Part shown: piece after piece, positions 16,471 through 28,391 of the stretch
Numbering within the stretch: position 1 is the first letter of the stretch
Layout of the letters: each line of letters opens with the position of its first letter
From: Allodiplogaster sudhausi
Taxonomy: Eukaryota; Nematoda; Chromadorea; Rhabditida; Diplogasteridae
Direction of reading: 5' to 3'
Assembly (NCBI GenBank): GCA_945643635.1
Contig: CALZFC010000018.1
Location: forward strand, 5,913,001 to 5,977,000
Length of the DNA: 64,000 nt
Notes under the pieces: model-generated
The model's input: only the letters and a program-made list of their open reading frames with translations
Database searches by the model: none
What the model was told of the DNA's origin: nothing
Position numbers and translations under genes: made by a program

Positions 16471-17014
16471 AGATCATGTCAAGAAAATTGTTCTAGATAG
16501 GCCAAAGGTTTTTTCCGGAATTTATAATATTCCAATGTCGCCAATCCAAACGAAAGAAAATTTGCGTTTTGAAGGTCTCAGTTTCACCAAAAATAAACAT
16601 TGGAATCTTCTATAATTTAAGCTTATACTAAAATAAATACTAAATATGCTAGTTTACATTGCGTTCGGAGTAAAATGTTTCATACTGGCCGCGCTATTAA
16701 TCTTGGAAAAAAACTGAAAAGAAGGAAATTTGAACAATCACAAGTAGAAACTCCATGAAGGTTTTATATCGGCTTACTATGGAGAATGGCTTAGCTTCAC
16801 TCAAATTCCAAGAAAAAAAGAAAGAAAAACTGTGCGAAGGTTTAAAAATACATTCAGCAAAAAAAAATCATTGAAGCTTGTCATTGGATAACAAAAGTTT
16901 GTTAAGGCATAACTTTGATTGAAATAATACATATTTTCAAATGACATTCAACTCCATGTTTTGCGAGCAAGAATAACGGAACACAAAAATGACTCATAAA
17001 TTCCTATACAACAA

Positions 17015-17290
17015 TTTAGTTATGAGTATATAATATATAATCCGCGCTTTTCTCAGCATCGCACAAGCAGTCGGCCCCCGTGGTCTTGGCCTCAAAACAA
17101 GGTTTCTTTATACCGTCAGCAAAGGCCGTGGGTTTTCTCTGCACGAAAACTGAGAGGGATGCATATAGTGGCTTAGAAGAAAACGGAAAGACTACAAATT
17201 CGGGTGTGCTATGAACAAAAAAAAAACGAAAAGTGAGAGGTATGAACATACATAGTTACTGACGTCAAAGTGGGAGGACTACAAAATAAT
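17015..17290 (-). promoter_or_regulatory. Shared receptor promoter module, copy of gene A
   Basis: On the minus strand, in order: CRE palindrome TGACGTCA (17260-17267), a conserved block around GGTATAAAGAAACC (17090-17120) and a TATA-like GATTATATATTATATACT (about 17028-17043). The same order of blocks precedes receptors B, D, F and G. In this copy the TCAGTTGTT initiator seen in D and F is degraded. The regulatory role is inferred from conservation and position. Confidence 0.5.
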
Positions 17291-17984
17291 GAAAAGATTC
17301 GATTAGTTTTTCAGACGTAAGAAGTGAAAAAAGTTGCTTCCAAGTCCACGCCTGAATAAGGTTTCATATTGCAGAATGAAAAGATGGACAGAATGAAAAG
17401 AAAATTCTGATCAGTAAAGGTTGCAGGCTTATCGTGAAATAATGAATAAAATGCTATCGTATCTACAGACATAGCAAATATGATAAAATTTTTGCAGAAG
17501 ATTGAGAATATGTACATACATACAAAGCAATGTGAAGTGCAAATTTAGTTTTTTTTTTCAGAATGGACAAAATATTGTCCCGGAATATTGAATATTCCAT
17601 TGTCAATTCTAGCGATTGGAAAAATTTTTGGGCTATATCTATATTATCGGCTGATTGCATCTTCGTTATCAGAATAAAGTTTTTTTCTTAATTGTTTAAA
17701 GGCAAAACAGGGCGAAGCAAGTTTTTATGGAGATACAAAAGAATTCGAACCATGCGATTTATACATTAATGCCTGCCAGTAAATAATTACAATGTTATTT
17801 GCTCGACATCAAACTATAACGGCAACAAACAGAAATGAAAGAGGAGGGTAAAATGAACTTTTGGAAGGCGGGAAAAACTTTGTCTGCATTAATTTATTCT
17901 TTAAAATATAACAAAAATATATGTGGCTCTCTAGAAAAAAAAAACGTGCTATCACATAGGAAGATAAGTCGTAAATATGCTTTT

Positions 17985-20638
17985 TCATGGATCAAGAACA
18001 ATCCGATGTCCAAATCTAAGCTTGGAGCTGCTCGAAATGAGGTTCAACAAGGTTGGTTGCGGCGAAATATTGGTACGCTCGCGGAAGATGCGCGGGAAGG
18101 CCCGCTTTAGAGCGGTTCGATACTCGGTCGAGAACAGCGAGTACAAGTAGAAGTTCAGCACTGATCTGAAGAAGTAAATATAGCCCAAAACTCTTTCATT
18201 AACAGAGATCGAATATTAATGCAGTCAATCAAATGTTGATTGAGGTTACTTTTTCTCCTTCGTTTTACTCATTCATTTTTATATCATAATCGAATGATTA
18301 TTTAATTGGCAACGACGATAATTTATAATCCTCATTCAAAATATGATAATTGTTCTTCTTAAAATTTTTTTTTACTAAGAATGGACTTACGAGAGAACGT
18401 TGACACTTCTGTGACTGGCGAACAAAATAATGCCGAGATTCGAATCAAACATTCCGAGCAGAGTTGAGCGGCTGAGGATGAACTTGATGGAAGAGACCAT
18501 CAGCATTGCTGTCACTCCGTGGACACTTCTGCTATCCGACGAGGAATTCGCTCCTTGCCTCAAATAGCACAATAAGACTTGCGAAAGAAAAAAAGTGACG
18601 ATTTACCTTCTGAGTGAGAACACTTTGAACCCGATCAAAGTGTTGAAGAAGACAAGTAAAATGATTGCCGGAATTCCGCCGAAAAGCCACTAAATCAGGG
18701 TTTTTAAAAACAATCTTATGCTAAGGAATCCACTAGCCTTTACTACTACGTAGTAACTTACTAAAACCGTCGATTGATAGCCCGGAATTAGTTCATAAGT
18801 AGTACAAAGTCTGCAAAGAAAGAACTCACACATACAAATGTGCATATGATAATCGATATCAATGATTGTGAAGATAATATTAATCTTTTTTTAAATATAC
18901 AGCTAAATTCATCCTGTATTTTATATTCAGAGACTACTTTTATATATCATAGTAATTCCTAATATGCACTGTTTTTTCCTCTCTCTCTCAGCTGTTTCTA
19001 GTTTTCTTGCAATAAAAAATTTTCTTTGAAGAAGTAAAAATTCTCGCTAACCTTTGCCATTCCTGTTCAAAGCACTCATAGCCATAAAGTATAAAGCATG
19101 GAGTCGAGAGGAGACAAACGGCAGCAGCCATGCAAAGAATGACTGCGACTCGACGTCGGAGCCACTTTGCCTTTGTCGCTGCGGCGTAGCGAGTCGGCCA
19201 GAAAACTGCGTAGAAATGGTCGACAGCCAGAGCATTCAGGCAGAAGCCACTGGATATGATCGAGGATATCACCGCATTTTATCTTTTAGAACCCCCTCCA
19301 ATAGTACCCCCTCGCAAGGTGAAAAGTTGCACCCCTGGGGGAACTAATAGAGATAATACTGTAAGTGTTGTTTGAAGATGCACCTCCAACCAATAAGGGC
19401 AAAGATGAAATCCTCGATGTGGGAACTGTAAATAGTGGCAAAGAGAGAGTGCTGGTACAGAATTGAATTGTAAATCAACGTAATTGGGATGTAGCAAAAG
19501 AGGAGAAGAACGTCGGCAAGGACTGCGGCCTGGAAAGCACAAGCCCGCATAAGAAAGATGAATAAATTTATACTTTAAAATATCACATCTGCATGCATGT
19601 ATGCTAGAATAAATTTTTAATGACTTTAAGTTAAAGGAGGGCGATCACCGAAAAATATTTAATGCACGTTCGAATTGCCGCTTCTGTCCTGTGATTCCTC
19701 ACTCTCATTCTCGCGTGATATTTCGCAGGTCACACAAACCGGCTGCGTGAAAATAGCGCGCGCGAATGAGAGTGTGAAGGGGAGCGGTAATTTGAAATAT
19801 CACATAATTTTTCGGTGATCACCTTCCTTTAATAATATTGTTACATTTAAATTCATACCTTGATGAAAACGAGCGAGTTCGTCGGCATAGCATAGAGCAC
19901 ACGCACGTTGATCGCTTGACTGATGAAGCCTATGACACATTTGATGAAATAAGCATTGGTAATCTTGAAGAATCCAGTCTTTGCCTTATCTGATGATACG
20001 AAAACCTGTCATGTTCAAAATGTTATAAAAAAAAATTTCTTCTGTACAAATTGAATTGTATTGCCGCCTGCCCCAGGGAACTTTTGTTTATATTTTTTAA
20101 ACTTTAAATGAACTAAATTTTTATGAGAGAATTTGACTATCGGTCTACTAATCCCAATGATCGTCCAAAGAATAAGTATTTTAACATAGAGAAAAATTGG
20201 TTTAAATCGTTAAAAGTCAATTGTCGACTTATAGATAAATTTTTTGCGTTCAAATAATAGACTCCAAATTTGAAGAGCATTCCATTCTGATTCAAATGCG
20301 GGTTCCCAAAAAAGTATCTGAGATTTTTTTGTCATAGAAACATATCTATTGTACATAGTCATTCATCTCTTTCTTATGTTTGAAAAAACTCAAAAAAAAT
20401 TAATCTTATGAAAACAGTTATGAATTCCAAATGGATACCTCATAAAGTTTTCAATATGAAATATAAAAAAATCCCAGAGCAGGCGGAACCTTACGAAGAG
20501 GCCCTCTTAAAATAAGAAACAAAATATTTGTAAATGCAAGCAGCAAACAAATGAGTACGAACCGACAACTAGAAGTGTAGGCAGGACAAAGGCGCTAAAT
20601 GTATCGTCAAGATCAAATAACAGCTCCTCCTGATCCAT
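17985..20638 (-). CDS. 7TM receptor B1 (rhodopsin-like serpentine receptor), intact
   Basis: Exons: 20638-20563, 19929-19859, 19529-19384, 19249-19052, 18810-18738, 18689-18607, 18558-18391 and 18165-17985. They sum to 996 nt (331 aa) with every phase kept and no internal stop. Seven hydrophobic segments are visible: TM1 around SAFVLPTLLVVG, TM2 AAVLADVLLLFCYIPITLI, TM3 ending SGFCLNALAVDHFYAVFWP, TM4 RVAVILCMAAAVCLL, TM5 WLFGGIPAIILLVFFNTLIG, TM6 VTAMLMVSSIKFILS and TM7 SVLNFYLYSLFSTEYR. The TM3 motif is DHF where paralogues have DRF, so the DRY-type arginine is lost. Intron 5 uses a GC donor (AAG then GCTAGT). Intron 3 is mostly a MITE remnant. A chemoreceptor or peptide-receptor role is inferred; the ligand is unknown. 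Confidence 0.88.
19272..19361. mobile_element. MITE remnant inside receptor B1 intron 3
   Basis: CCGCATTTTATCTTTTAG at the left and CTAATAGAGATAATACTG at the right are degraded ends of the 8193-8641 family. The internal sequence has collapsed to about 50 bp including CCCCTCCAATAGTACCCC. It makes up two thirds of the 134-bp intron; the same intron in receptor F is 55 bp. Confidence 0.7.
19635..19828. mobile_element. TTAA-flanked MITE (piggyBac-like) in receptor B1 intron 2
   Basis: Inverted ends AGGAGGGCGATCACCGAAAA and its near-perfect complement are each bounded by TTAA (19631-19634 and 19829-19832). TTAA is the target duplication of piggyBac-type transposons. There is no coding capacity. 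A relative with the same TTAA flanks lies at 32913-33171, and fragments at 7388, 15720, 54392 and 55595. Confidence 0.75.
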
Positions 20639-20974
20639 TGATGAAGTAAAGCAGCACGAATCGAGCTACGAGCAAAATTATTGCGATCTTCTTATCATCA
20701 TTGCTTATCGAAAGAAAAGGCGAACAGTAAAGTCTTCTGTAAAGGGAACATTTTGCCCAGGAATATTCATAGAACATTCCACTGTTTGCCTCTAATAAAA
20801 TACAAGTTCACGCGAAATCGTAGACATGCTCTGAAGGAAAATTGAGAGGTATGTACATATGTATGTATGTAAATAAATAGTTCCTGACGTCAAAGAAGGT
20901 AGACTACAAAATAATGAAAAGATTCGAAAAGTTATTCAGAGGAAGTTGTTAAAGTGAAAGTTGCCGGAAAACTA

Positions 20975-21050
20975 CTGCCCCCTTCTGGGACCGAACCCGG
21001 TCAGATTTTCCCGAAAGTCACAAGCTAACCAAGAAACCACCAAACACGCC
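20975..21050 (-). ncRNA. tRNA-like / SINE-like fragment
   Basis: The minus strand carries TGGTTAGCTTGTGAC, like an A box, and GGGTTCGGTCCC, like a B box, about 35 bases apart. The acceptor and T stems do not pair well, so it is not a functional tRNA. A tRNA-derived SINE or decayed tRNA is the likely origin. It is duplicated at 28728-28803. Confidence 0.35.
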
Positions 21051-21359
21051 TATCCGAGATAGTCAAGAGGTTGCAGGTGCGCTGGTCCTTTTTCTCTGCC
21101 TGTGTAATTCCGTCCCTCAAACTTGGGTAATCAAACCGACCATTGCCAATAAGTAGAAGGTTGACTTTCAGTTAGCGTTGAGTAAATTTATCGACTAAGA
21201 TTGCTTATGCGCATTACTACAAGATGCAAAAGAAGAAAAATGCTAAATCTAGCTATTCTCACCTTATTGGTAATCTGTTCCAAAGAAATGAATCAAAATA
21301 GCGGGGCACACTGACGGGAGCCTCTTCGGGATTTCAGCTTCCAATAAGGAAGATAGGAT

Positions 21360-21560
21360 AACAATTTAACAACTGAGTTACATAACTATCCAAGCATATC
21401 TCAACTTCATAGATACGAAGGCGGCCTCAGTTCTTGGCCTCAATACAAACTTTCATTATCGCGTCAGCAAAGGCCGCGCGAAATCTTACTTAGGTGCGTT
21501 CTGAACGAAAATAAAGAGATATGAACATACATAGTTACTGACGTCAAAGTGGGAGGACTA
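21360..21560 (-). promoter_or_regulatory. Shared receptor promoter module, copy of gene B1
   Basis: On the minus strand there is a CRE palindrome (21539-21546), the conserved TGCTGACGCGATAATGAAAG block (about 21450-21475) and an initiator-like CTCAGTTGTTAAATTG (about 21362-21377). The TATA-like run present in A, D and F is eroded. A second CRE (20885-20892) lies closer to the start codon. Confidence 0.45.
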
Positions 21561-22196
21561 CAAAATTATGAAAGGATTCGAAAAGTTTTTCAGAGGTAAG
21601 AAATGAAAAAAAGTAGATTCCACATGCACGTATGAATATGGTTCGAAAGCAAGGAGTGAAAAGAACTTTGATCACTTCGTGTTCTATGGTTATCGGGAAA
21701 TTCTGATGAAAATGCCTGTGTTCATATCTACAGATATTGCACATTGATTAGTGAATTTCGATGATGTGCACCTTTTTGAAGATTTATTTCAAAATATTCT
21801 ACATTCTGGTACGAAAATTTCTCCAATACTGAAAACAACCGACTTGTTCATTATTCATAAATATAAAGGCGATCCGTTTTCTTTTCTTCAATATAAAGTT
21901 TCCTTATCGCGTCAGCACTGGCCGCGCGAAATCGTAGGTGTACTGTGAGCAAAATTTTTTTTTTGCTTTGTGATGAATGCACATAGATTACTGTCGTCGA
22001 AGAGCGAGTACAACAACATTGTGAAAATTATCAGGGAAATGTTTTCAGAGGCAAGAAAGGAAAAAAGGTGCTTACGGTACTGAAAACCTCTATGCTTATT
22101 GACTATTGGATGTAGGCATATAATTTGTTCAGAAATGATATGCCAGTATTCATAAATATGATTTCAGCATGATTTGCTCGACATCAAAGTGAGACG

Positions 22197-23376
22197 CACA
22201 CAGAAAAAATATTCGTCATATTTCACGAAATGAGACACTAATATATTAGCATGATTAGCAACACACTAATACTATTCGTAAAAGATGCAGGAAGAATTAG
22301 TGTGTATGAAAGTAAGTATTCGTAAAACGACGCCTCTTCCAGGAGGATCCCAGAAACACATGCCATTTTTGGCTGTTTTTTTATATTCTCGAACAATTTT
22401 CGATGTAAATTATCACTCTTTTTCGATATCTAATTAGCTAGCCCTGTGACACACCCTCTCCTTCATTCTCTCGCTCTTTCTCGCTCTCTCTCTATCTCGC
22501 CCTCTCTCGCTCTTTCTCTCACCTTTTATCCGGCTTAAAATCGCACTTAATTTCGCAGTTTTCTCAAGAAAAAATTTGTTTCTATCGATTTCTCTCTCCT
22601 CTCTTTCTTTCTCTCTCTTTCTCTCTCTCTCTATCTCTCTCTCACTCTCTCTCACTCTCTTTCTCACTCTCTCTCTCTCTCTCTCTCTCACCATCCTACG
22701 GATTAAGTTAGCTAATTATCTTACTTTTGTGAACGGAATATTTCACTGCGTTTGGCATTTCAGTGATAAAACAACAGTGAAATAGAATAAAATTCCAATA
22801 AAGTTCACAAAAGTCGATAATTTAGCTAACCTGTGATCCGTTGTGATGATGGACGTCGATGTCGTTGGCTGTACCTAGAAGTAGACAGAGAGAGAGAGAG
22901 AGAAGGACATTTTGCTCCTGACCGAACCCGCACCACCCCCCAGCGCGCGCATTTTCACCCATGTTAACCACTGGGCCACACACCCCCCCCCCATGCAGCC
23001 TCCGGCATGGGATAACCTAGTGATAGGGGGGGGGGGGGTGGGACGTTTGGGTGCTATCCTAGTTGGGGAGGGGGGGCAAAATAATTTTTTTATTCTAATT
23101 GACCCCAAATCGTGCACAGGGGGGTTTTAGGCCACGGGGAACACGAATATAATGTTCTTTTTGTATTATTTTGTCATTTAACTAAGTTACAGTACATTTT
23201 CTCGACATATGTTATGGCAGATTTCAGGTAAAATGCTGCTCGAAGGGGTTTTCAGACCTGTTAAACTCGAATATTTCGTTCTTTTCGAATCATCTCTATT
23301 CGTTAGTGCCTAATTGACATCAATTTCACTCTCTTCTTTCTCTATCTGGATCTCTTTCCGCCTCAATTTACATATC

Positions 23377-23429
<53 letters not shown>

Positions 23430-23460
23430 GCGACCCGGGAGCTCGAACACACATTTGATT
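22197..23460. mobile_element. Truncated copy of the CACACAG-ended element
   Basis: The left terminus CACACAGAAAAAATATTCGT starts here as at 29950, but the element stops at the duplication junction, so the right end is missing. It contains CT tracts (about 22475-22690 and 23370-23428) and C/G homopolymers (about 22980-23075). Confidence 0.6.
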
Positions 23461-23703
23461 TCAAATTGCCCTTGGCACAAGCGTTCACTATTTTCACGCA
23501 GCGGCTTTGACTGAACTATGACCCAGGGTGAATGCGGAAATTATAAGCTGCATTAGTTAGTTTTCGGTGATCATCCTACTGCCATTCGAATAGTTCTTGG
23601 ACAAAGAAAACTGGCTGGTATTGTACAAATGTAATTGCTTTACCTCTTCTGACACACTCAAACTAAATAGACGATAGATAAATATACGTATTAAGATTAT
23701 TAC

Positions 23704-24102
23704 CTTAATGAAAATGAGCGAGTTCGTCGGCATAGCATAGAGCACACGCACGTTGATCGCTTGACTGATGAATCCTATAACAATTGATGCAATAAACATT
23801 AGCAATCTTGACGGTATCTCTCAATTTATAACGTTTTAGAATTGAGAAAATTCCAATTTTCCATATCTGAACGGTTGTTCTCTTATGATTAAATTCTAAA
23901 TAAAAAATTTATCGATTACATTTTAAAAAATTAAATTTTGTAAAAAAAACCTTTTCTCCAAATCTTCTAAAATCTTAAGCCTATTGTAAGGAACTAACGA
24001 TCACCAGCAACATTCAAATGAGTCCGTACCGATTAATAGAAGTGCAGGCAGGACAAAGCCGCTAAGTTTATCGTCAAGCTCGAATAAGAGCTTCAAATCC
24101 AT
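23704..24102 (-). pseudogene. Orphan exons 1-2 of receptor A (A')
   Basis: Exon 1 (24102-24030) and exon 2 (23774-23704) are identical to those of receptor A, including the start codon and a good GT donor after exon 2. The tandem duplication copied only the 5' part of A. The next sequence downstream on this strand is the end of unit 1, so A' has no exon 3 of its own. The upstream promoter module was copied with it (24768-25043). It is in the right orientation and phase to splice into receptor B1 exons further downstream. Confidence 0.8.
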
Positions 24103-24166
24103 TGATGATGAAACGCGGAACAACTTGATAGTTTGCACAACAAAGTGATCCCGAACTGCTGAATAT

Positions 24167-24223
<57 letters not shown>

Positions 24224-24767
24224 AGATCATGTCAAGAAAATTGTTCTAGATAGGCCAAAGGTTTTTTCCGGAATTTATAATATTCCAATGTCGCCAATCC
24301 AAACGAAAGAAAATTTGCGTTTTGAAGGTCTCAGTTTCACCAAAAATAAACATTGGAATCTTCTATAATTTAAGCTTATACTAAAATAAATACTAAATAT
24401 GCTAGTTTACATTGCGTTCGGAGTAAAATGTTTCATACTGGCCGCGCTATTAATCTTGGAAAAAAACTGAAAAGAAGGAAATTTGAACAATCACAAGTAG
24501 AAACTCCATGAAGGTTTTATATCGGCTTACTATGGAGAATGGCTTAGCTTCACTCAAATTCCAAGAAAAAAAGAAAGAAAAACTGTGCGAAGGTTTAAAA
24601 ATACATTCAGCAAAAAAAAATCATTGAAGCTTGTCATTGGATAACAAAAGTTTGTTAAGGCATAACTTTGATTGAAATAATACATATTTTCAAATGACAT
24701 TCAACTCCATGTTTTGCGAGCAAGAATAACGGAACACAAAAATGACTCATAAATTCCTATACAACAA

Positions 24768-25043
24768 TTTAGTTATGAGTATATAATATATAATCCGCGC
24801 TTTTCTCAGCATCGCACAAGCAGTCGGCCCCCGTGGTCTTGGCCTCAAAACAAGGTTTCTTTATACCGTCAGCAAAGGCCGTGGGTTTTCTCTGCACGAA
24901 AACTGAGAGGGATGCATATAGTGGCTTAGAAGAAAACGGAAAGACTACAAATTCGGGTGTGCTATGAACAAAAAAAAAACGAAAAGTGAGAGGTATGAAC
25001 ATACATAGTTACTGACGTCAAAGTGGGAGGACTACAAAATAAT
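24768..25043 (-). promoter_or_regulatory. Shared receptor promoter module, copy at A'
   Basis: Identical to 17015-17290, with a CRE at 25013-25020. It stands upstream of the orphan exons A' and could drive a transcript that begins with them. Confidence 0.45.
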
Positions 25044-25737
25044 GAAAAGATTCGATTAGTTTTTCAGACGTAAGAAGTGAAAAAAGTTGCTTCCAAGTCC
25101 ACGCCTGAATAAGGTTTCATATTGCAGAATGAAAAGATGGACAGAATGAAAAGAAAATTCTGATCAGTAAAGGTTGCAGGCTTATCGTGAAATAATGAAT
25201 AAAATGCTATCGTATCTACAGACATAGCAAATATGATAAAATTTTTGCAGAAGATTGAGAATATGTACATACATACAAAGCAATGTGAAGTGCAAATTTA
25301 GTTTTTTTTTTCAGAATGGACAAAATATTGTCCCGGAATATTGAATATTCCATTGTCAATTCTAGCGATTGGAAAAATTTTTGGGCTATATCTATATTAT
25401 CGGCTGATTGCATCTTCGTTATCAGAATAAAGTTTTTTTCTTAATTGTTTAAAGGCAAAACAGGGCGAAGCAAGTTTTTATGGAGATACAAAAGAATTCG
25501 AACCATGCGATTTATACATTAATGCCTGCCAGTAAATAATTACAATGTTATTTGCTCGACATCAAACTATAACGGCAACAAACAGAAATGAAAGAGGAGG
25601 GTAAAATGAACTTTTGGAAGGCGGGAAAAACTTTGTCTGCATTAATTTATTCTTTAAAATATAACAAAAATATATGTGGCTCTCTAGAAAAAAAAAACGT
25701 GCTATCACATAGGAAGATAAGTCGTAAATATGCTTTT

Positions 25738-28391
25738 TCATGGATCAAGAACAATCCGATGTCCAAATCTAAGCTTGGAGCTGCTCGAAATGAGGTTCAA
25801 CAAGGTTGGTTGCGGCGAAATATTGGTACGCTCGCGGAAGATGCGCGGGAAGGCCCGCTTTAGAGCGGTTCGATACTCGGTCGAGAACAGCGAGTACAAG
25901 TAGAAGTTCAGCACTGATCTGAAGAAGTAAATATAGCCCAAAACTCTTTCATTAACAGAGATCGAATATTAATGCAGTCAATCAAATGTTGATTGAGGTT
26001 ACTTTTTCTCCTTCGTTTTACTCATTCATTTTTATATCATAATCGAATGATTATTTAATTGGCAACGACGATAATTTATAATCCTCATTCAAAATATGAT
26101 AATTGTTCTTCTTAAAATTTTTTTTTACTAAGAATGGACTTACGAGAGAACGTTGACACTTCTGTGACTGGCGAACAAAATAATGCCGAGATTCGAATCA
26201 AACATTCCGAGCAGAGTTGAGCGGCTGAGGATGAACTTGATGGAAGAGACCATCAGCATTGCTGTCACTCCGTGGACACTTCTGCTATCCGACGAGGAAT
26301 TCGCTCCTTGCCTCAAATAGCACAATAAGACTTGCGAAAGAAAAAAAGTGACGATTTACCTTCTGAGTGAGAACACTTTGAACCCGATCAAAGTGTTGAA
26401 GAAGACAAGTAAAATGATTGCCGGAATTCCGCCGAAAAGCCACTAAATCAGGGTTTTTAAAAACAATCTTATGCTAAGGAATCCACTAGCCTTTACTACT
26501 ACGTAGTAACTTACTAAAACCGTCGATTGATAGCCCGGAATTAGTTCATAAGTAGTACAAAGTCTGCAAAGAAAGAACTCACACATACAAATGTGCATAT
26601 GATAATCGATATCAATGATTGTGAAGATAATATTAATCTTTTTTTAAATATACAGCTAAATTCATCCTGTATTTTATATTCAGAGACTACTTTTATATAT
26701 CATAGTAATTCCTAATATGCACTGTTTTTTCCTCTCTCTCTCAGCTGTTTCTAGTTTTCTTGCAATAAAAAATTTTCTTTGAAGAAGTAAAAATTCTCGC
26801 TAACCTTTGCCATTCCTGTTCAAAGCACTCATAGCCATAAAGTATAAAGCATGGAGTCGAGAGGAGACAAACGGCAGCAGCCATGCAAAGAATGACTGCG
26901 ACTCGACGTCGGAGCCACTTTGCCTTTGTCGCTGCGGCGTAGCGAGTCGGCCAGAAAACTGCGTAGAAATGGTCGACAGCCAGAGCATTCAGGCAGAAGC
27001 CACTGGATATGATCGAGGATATCACCGCATTTTATCTTTTAGAACCCCCTCCAATAGTACCCCCTCGCAAGGTGAAAAGTTGCACCCCTGGGGGAACTAA
27101 TAGAGATAATACTGTAAGTGTTGTTTGAAGATGCACCTCCAACCAATAAGGGCAAAGATGAAATCCTCGATGTGGGAACTGTAAATAGTGGCAAAGAGAG
27201 AGTGCTGGTACAGAATTGAATTGTAAATCAACGTAATTGGGATGTAGCAAAAGAGGAGAAGAACGTCGGCAAGGACTGCGGCCTGGAAAGCACAAGCCCG
27301 CATAAGAAAGATGAATAAATTTATACTTTAAAATATCACATCTGCATGCATGTATGCTAGAATAAATTTTTAATGACTTTAAGTTAAAGGAGGGCGATCA
27401 CCGAAAAATATTTAATGCACGTTCGAATTGCCGCTTCTGTCCTGTGATTCCTCACTCTCATTCTCGCGTGATATTTCGCAGGTCACACAAACCGGCTGCG
27501 TGAAAATAGCGCGCGCGAATGAGAGTGTGAAGGGGAGCGGTAATTTGAAATATCACATAATTTTTCGGTGATCACCTTCCTTTAATAATATTGTTACATT
27601 TAAATTCATACCTTGATGAAAACGAGCGAGTTCGTCGGCATAGCATAGAGCACACGCACGTTGATCGCTTGACTGATGAAGCCTATGACACATTTGATGA
27701 AATAAGCATTGGTAATCTTGAAGAATCCAGTCTTTGCCTTATCTGATGATACGAAAACCTGTCATGTTCAAAATGTTATAAAAAAAAATTTCTTCTGTAC
27801 AAATTGAATTGTATTGCCGCCTGCCCCAGGGAACTTTTGTTTATATTTTTTAAACTTTAAATGAACTAAATTTTTATGAGAGAATTTGACTATCGGTCTA
27901 CTAATCCCAATGATCGTCCAAAGAATAAGTATTTTAACATAGAGAAAAATTGGTTTAAATCGTTAAAAGTCAATTGTCGACTTATAGATAAATTTTTTGC
28001 GTTCAAATAATAGACTCCAAATTTGAAGAGCATTCCATTCTGATTCAAATGCGGGTTCCCAAAAAAGTATCTGAGATTTTTTTGTCATAGAAACATATCT
28101 ATTGTACATAGTCATTCATCTCTTTCTTATGTTTGAAAAAACTCAAAAAAAATTAATCTTATGAAAACAGTTATGAATTCCAAATGGATACCTCATAAAG
28201 TTTTCAATATGAAATATAAAAAAATCCCAGAGCAGGCGGAACCTTACGAAGAGGCCCTCTTAAAATAAGAAACAAAATATTTGTAAATGCAAGCAGCAAA
28301 CAAATGAGTACGAACCGACAACTAGAAGTGTAGGCAGGACAAAGGCGCTAAATGTATCGTCAAGATCAAATAACAGCTCCTCCTGATCCAT
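25738..28391 (-). CDS. 7TM receptor B2, duplicate of B1, intact
   Basis: Exons: 28391-28316, 27682-27612, 27282-27137, 27002-26805, 26563-26491, 26442-26360, 26311-26144 and 25918-25738. Offset from B1 is exactly 7753 and no difference is seen in the coding exons, so the predicted 331-residue protein is the same, including the DHF motif at the end of TM3. Intron 3 again contains the MITE remnant (27025-27114) and intron 2 the TTAA MITE (27388-27581). The gene keeps its own promoter module (about 29113-29313). If the duplication is real, dosage of this receptor is doubled. Confidence 0.87.
27388..27581. mobile_element. TTAA-flanked MITE, duplicate copy
   Basis: Same element as 19635-19828, carried along by the tandem duplication. 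It lies in receptor B2 intron 2. Confidence 0.75.

Larger units (their letters stand above)
15720..23460. repeat. Tandem duplication unit 1 (7741 bp)
   Basis: This unit is repeated almost perfectly at 23461-31213. The differences I see are the length of an (AT)n tract, the length of two G homopolymers and one T/A substitution (about 23200 versus 30953). It holds exons 1-2 of receptor A, the whole of receptor B1 and a truncated copy of the GA/CT-carrying element. The ends share the 5-base microhomology TGATT. Confidence 0.95.

Noticed and set aside
17016..17249. 77-aa minus ORF (and its copy at 24769-25002) as a gene
   Set aside because: It overlaps the conserved promoter-like module with CRE and TATA; the equivalent frames in B, D and F are interrupted, so conservation is better explained at DNA level.
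19054..19347. 97-aa plus ORF antisense to receptor B exon 4
   Set aside because: It is the reverse frame of a real exon with clear TM3/TM4 sequence on minus.
16426..24216. Whether the two 7.7-kb units contain different receptors
   Set aside because: No coding difference is visible; the units differ only in repeat-length tracts and one non-coding base, so they are treated as duplicates.
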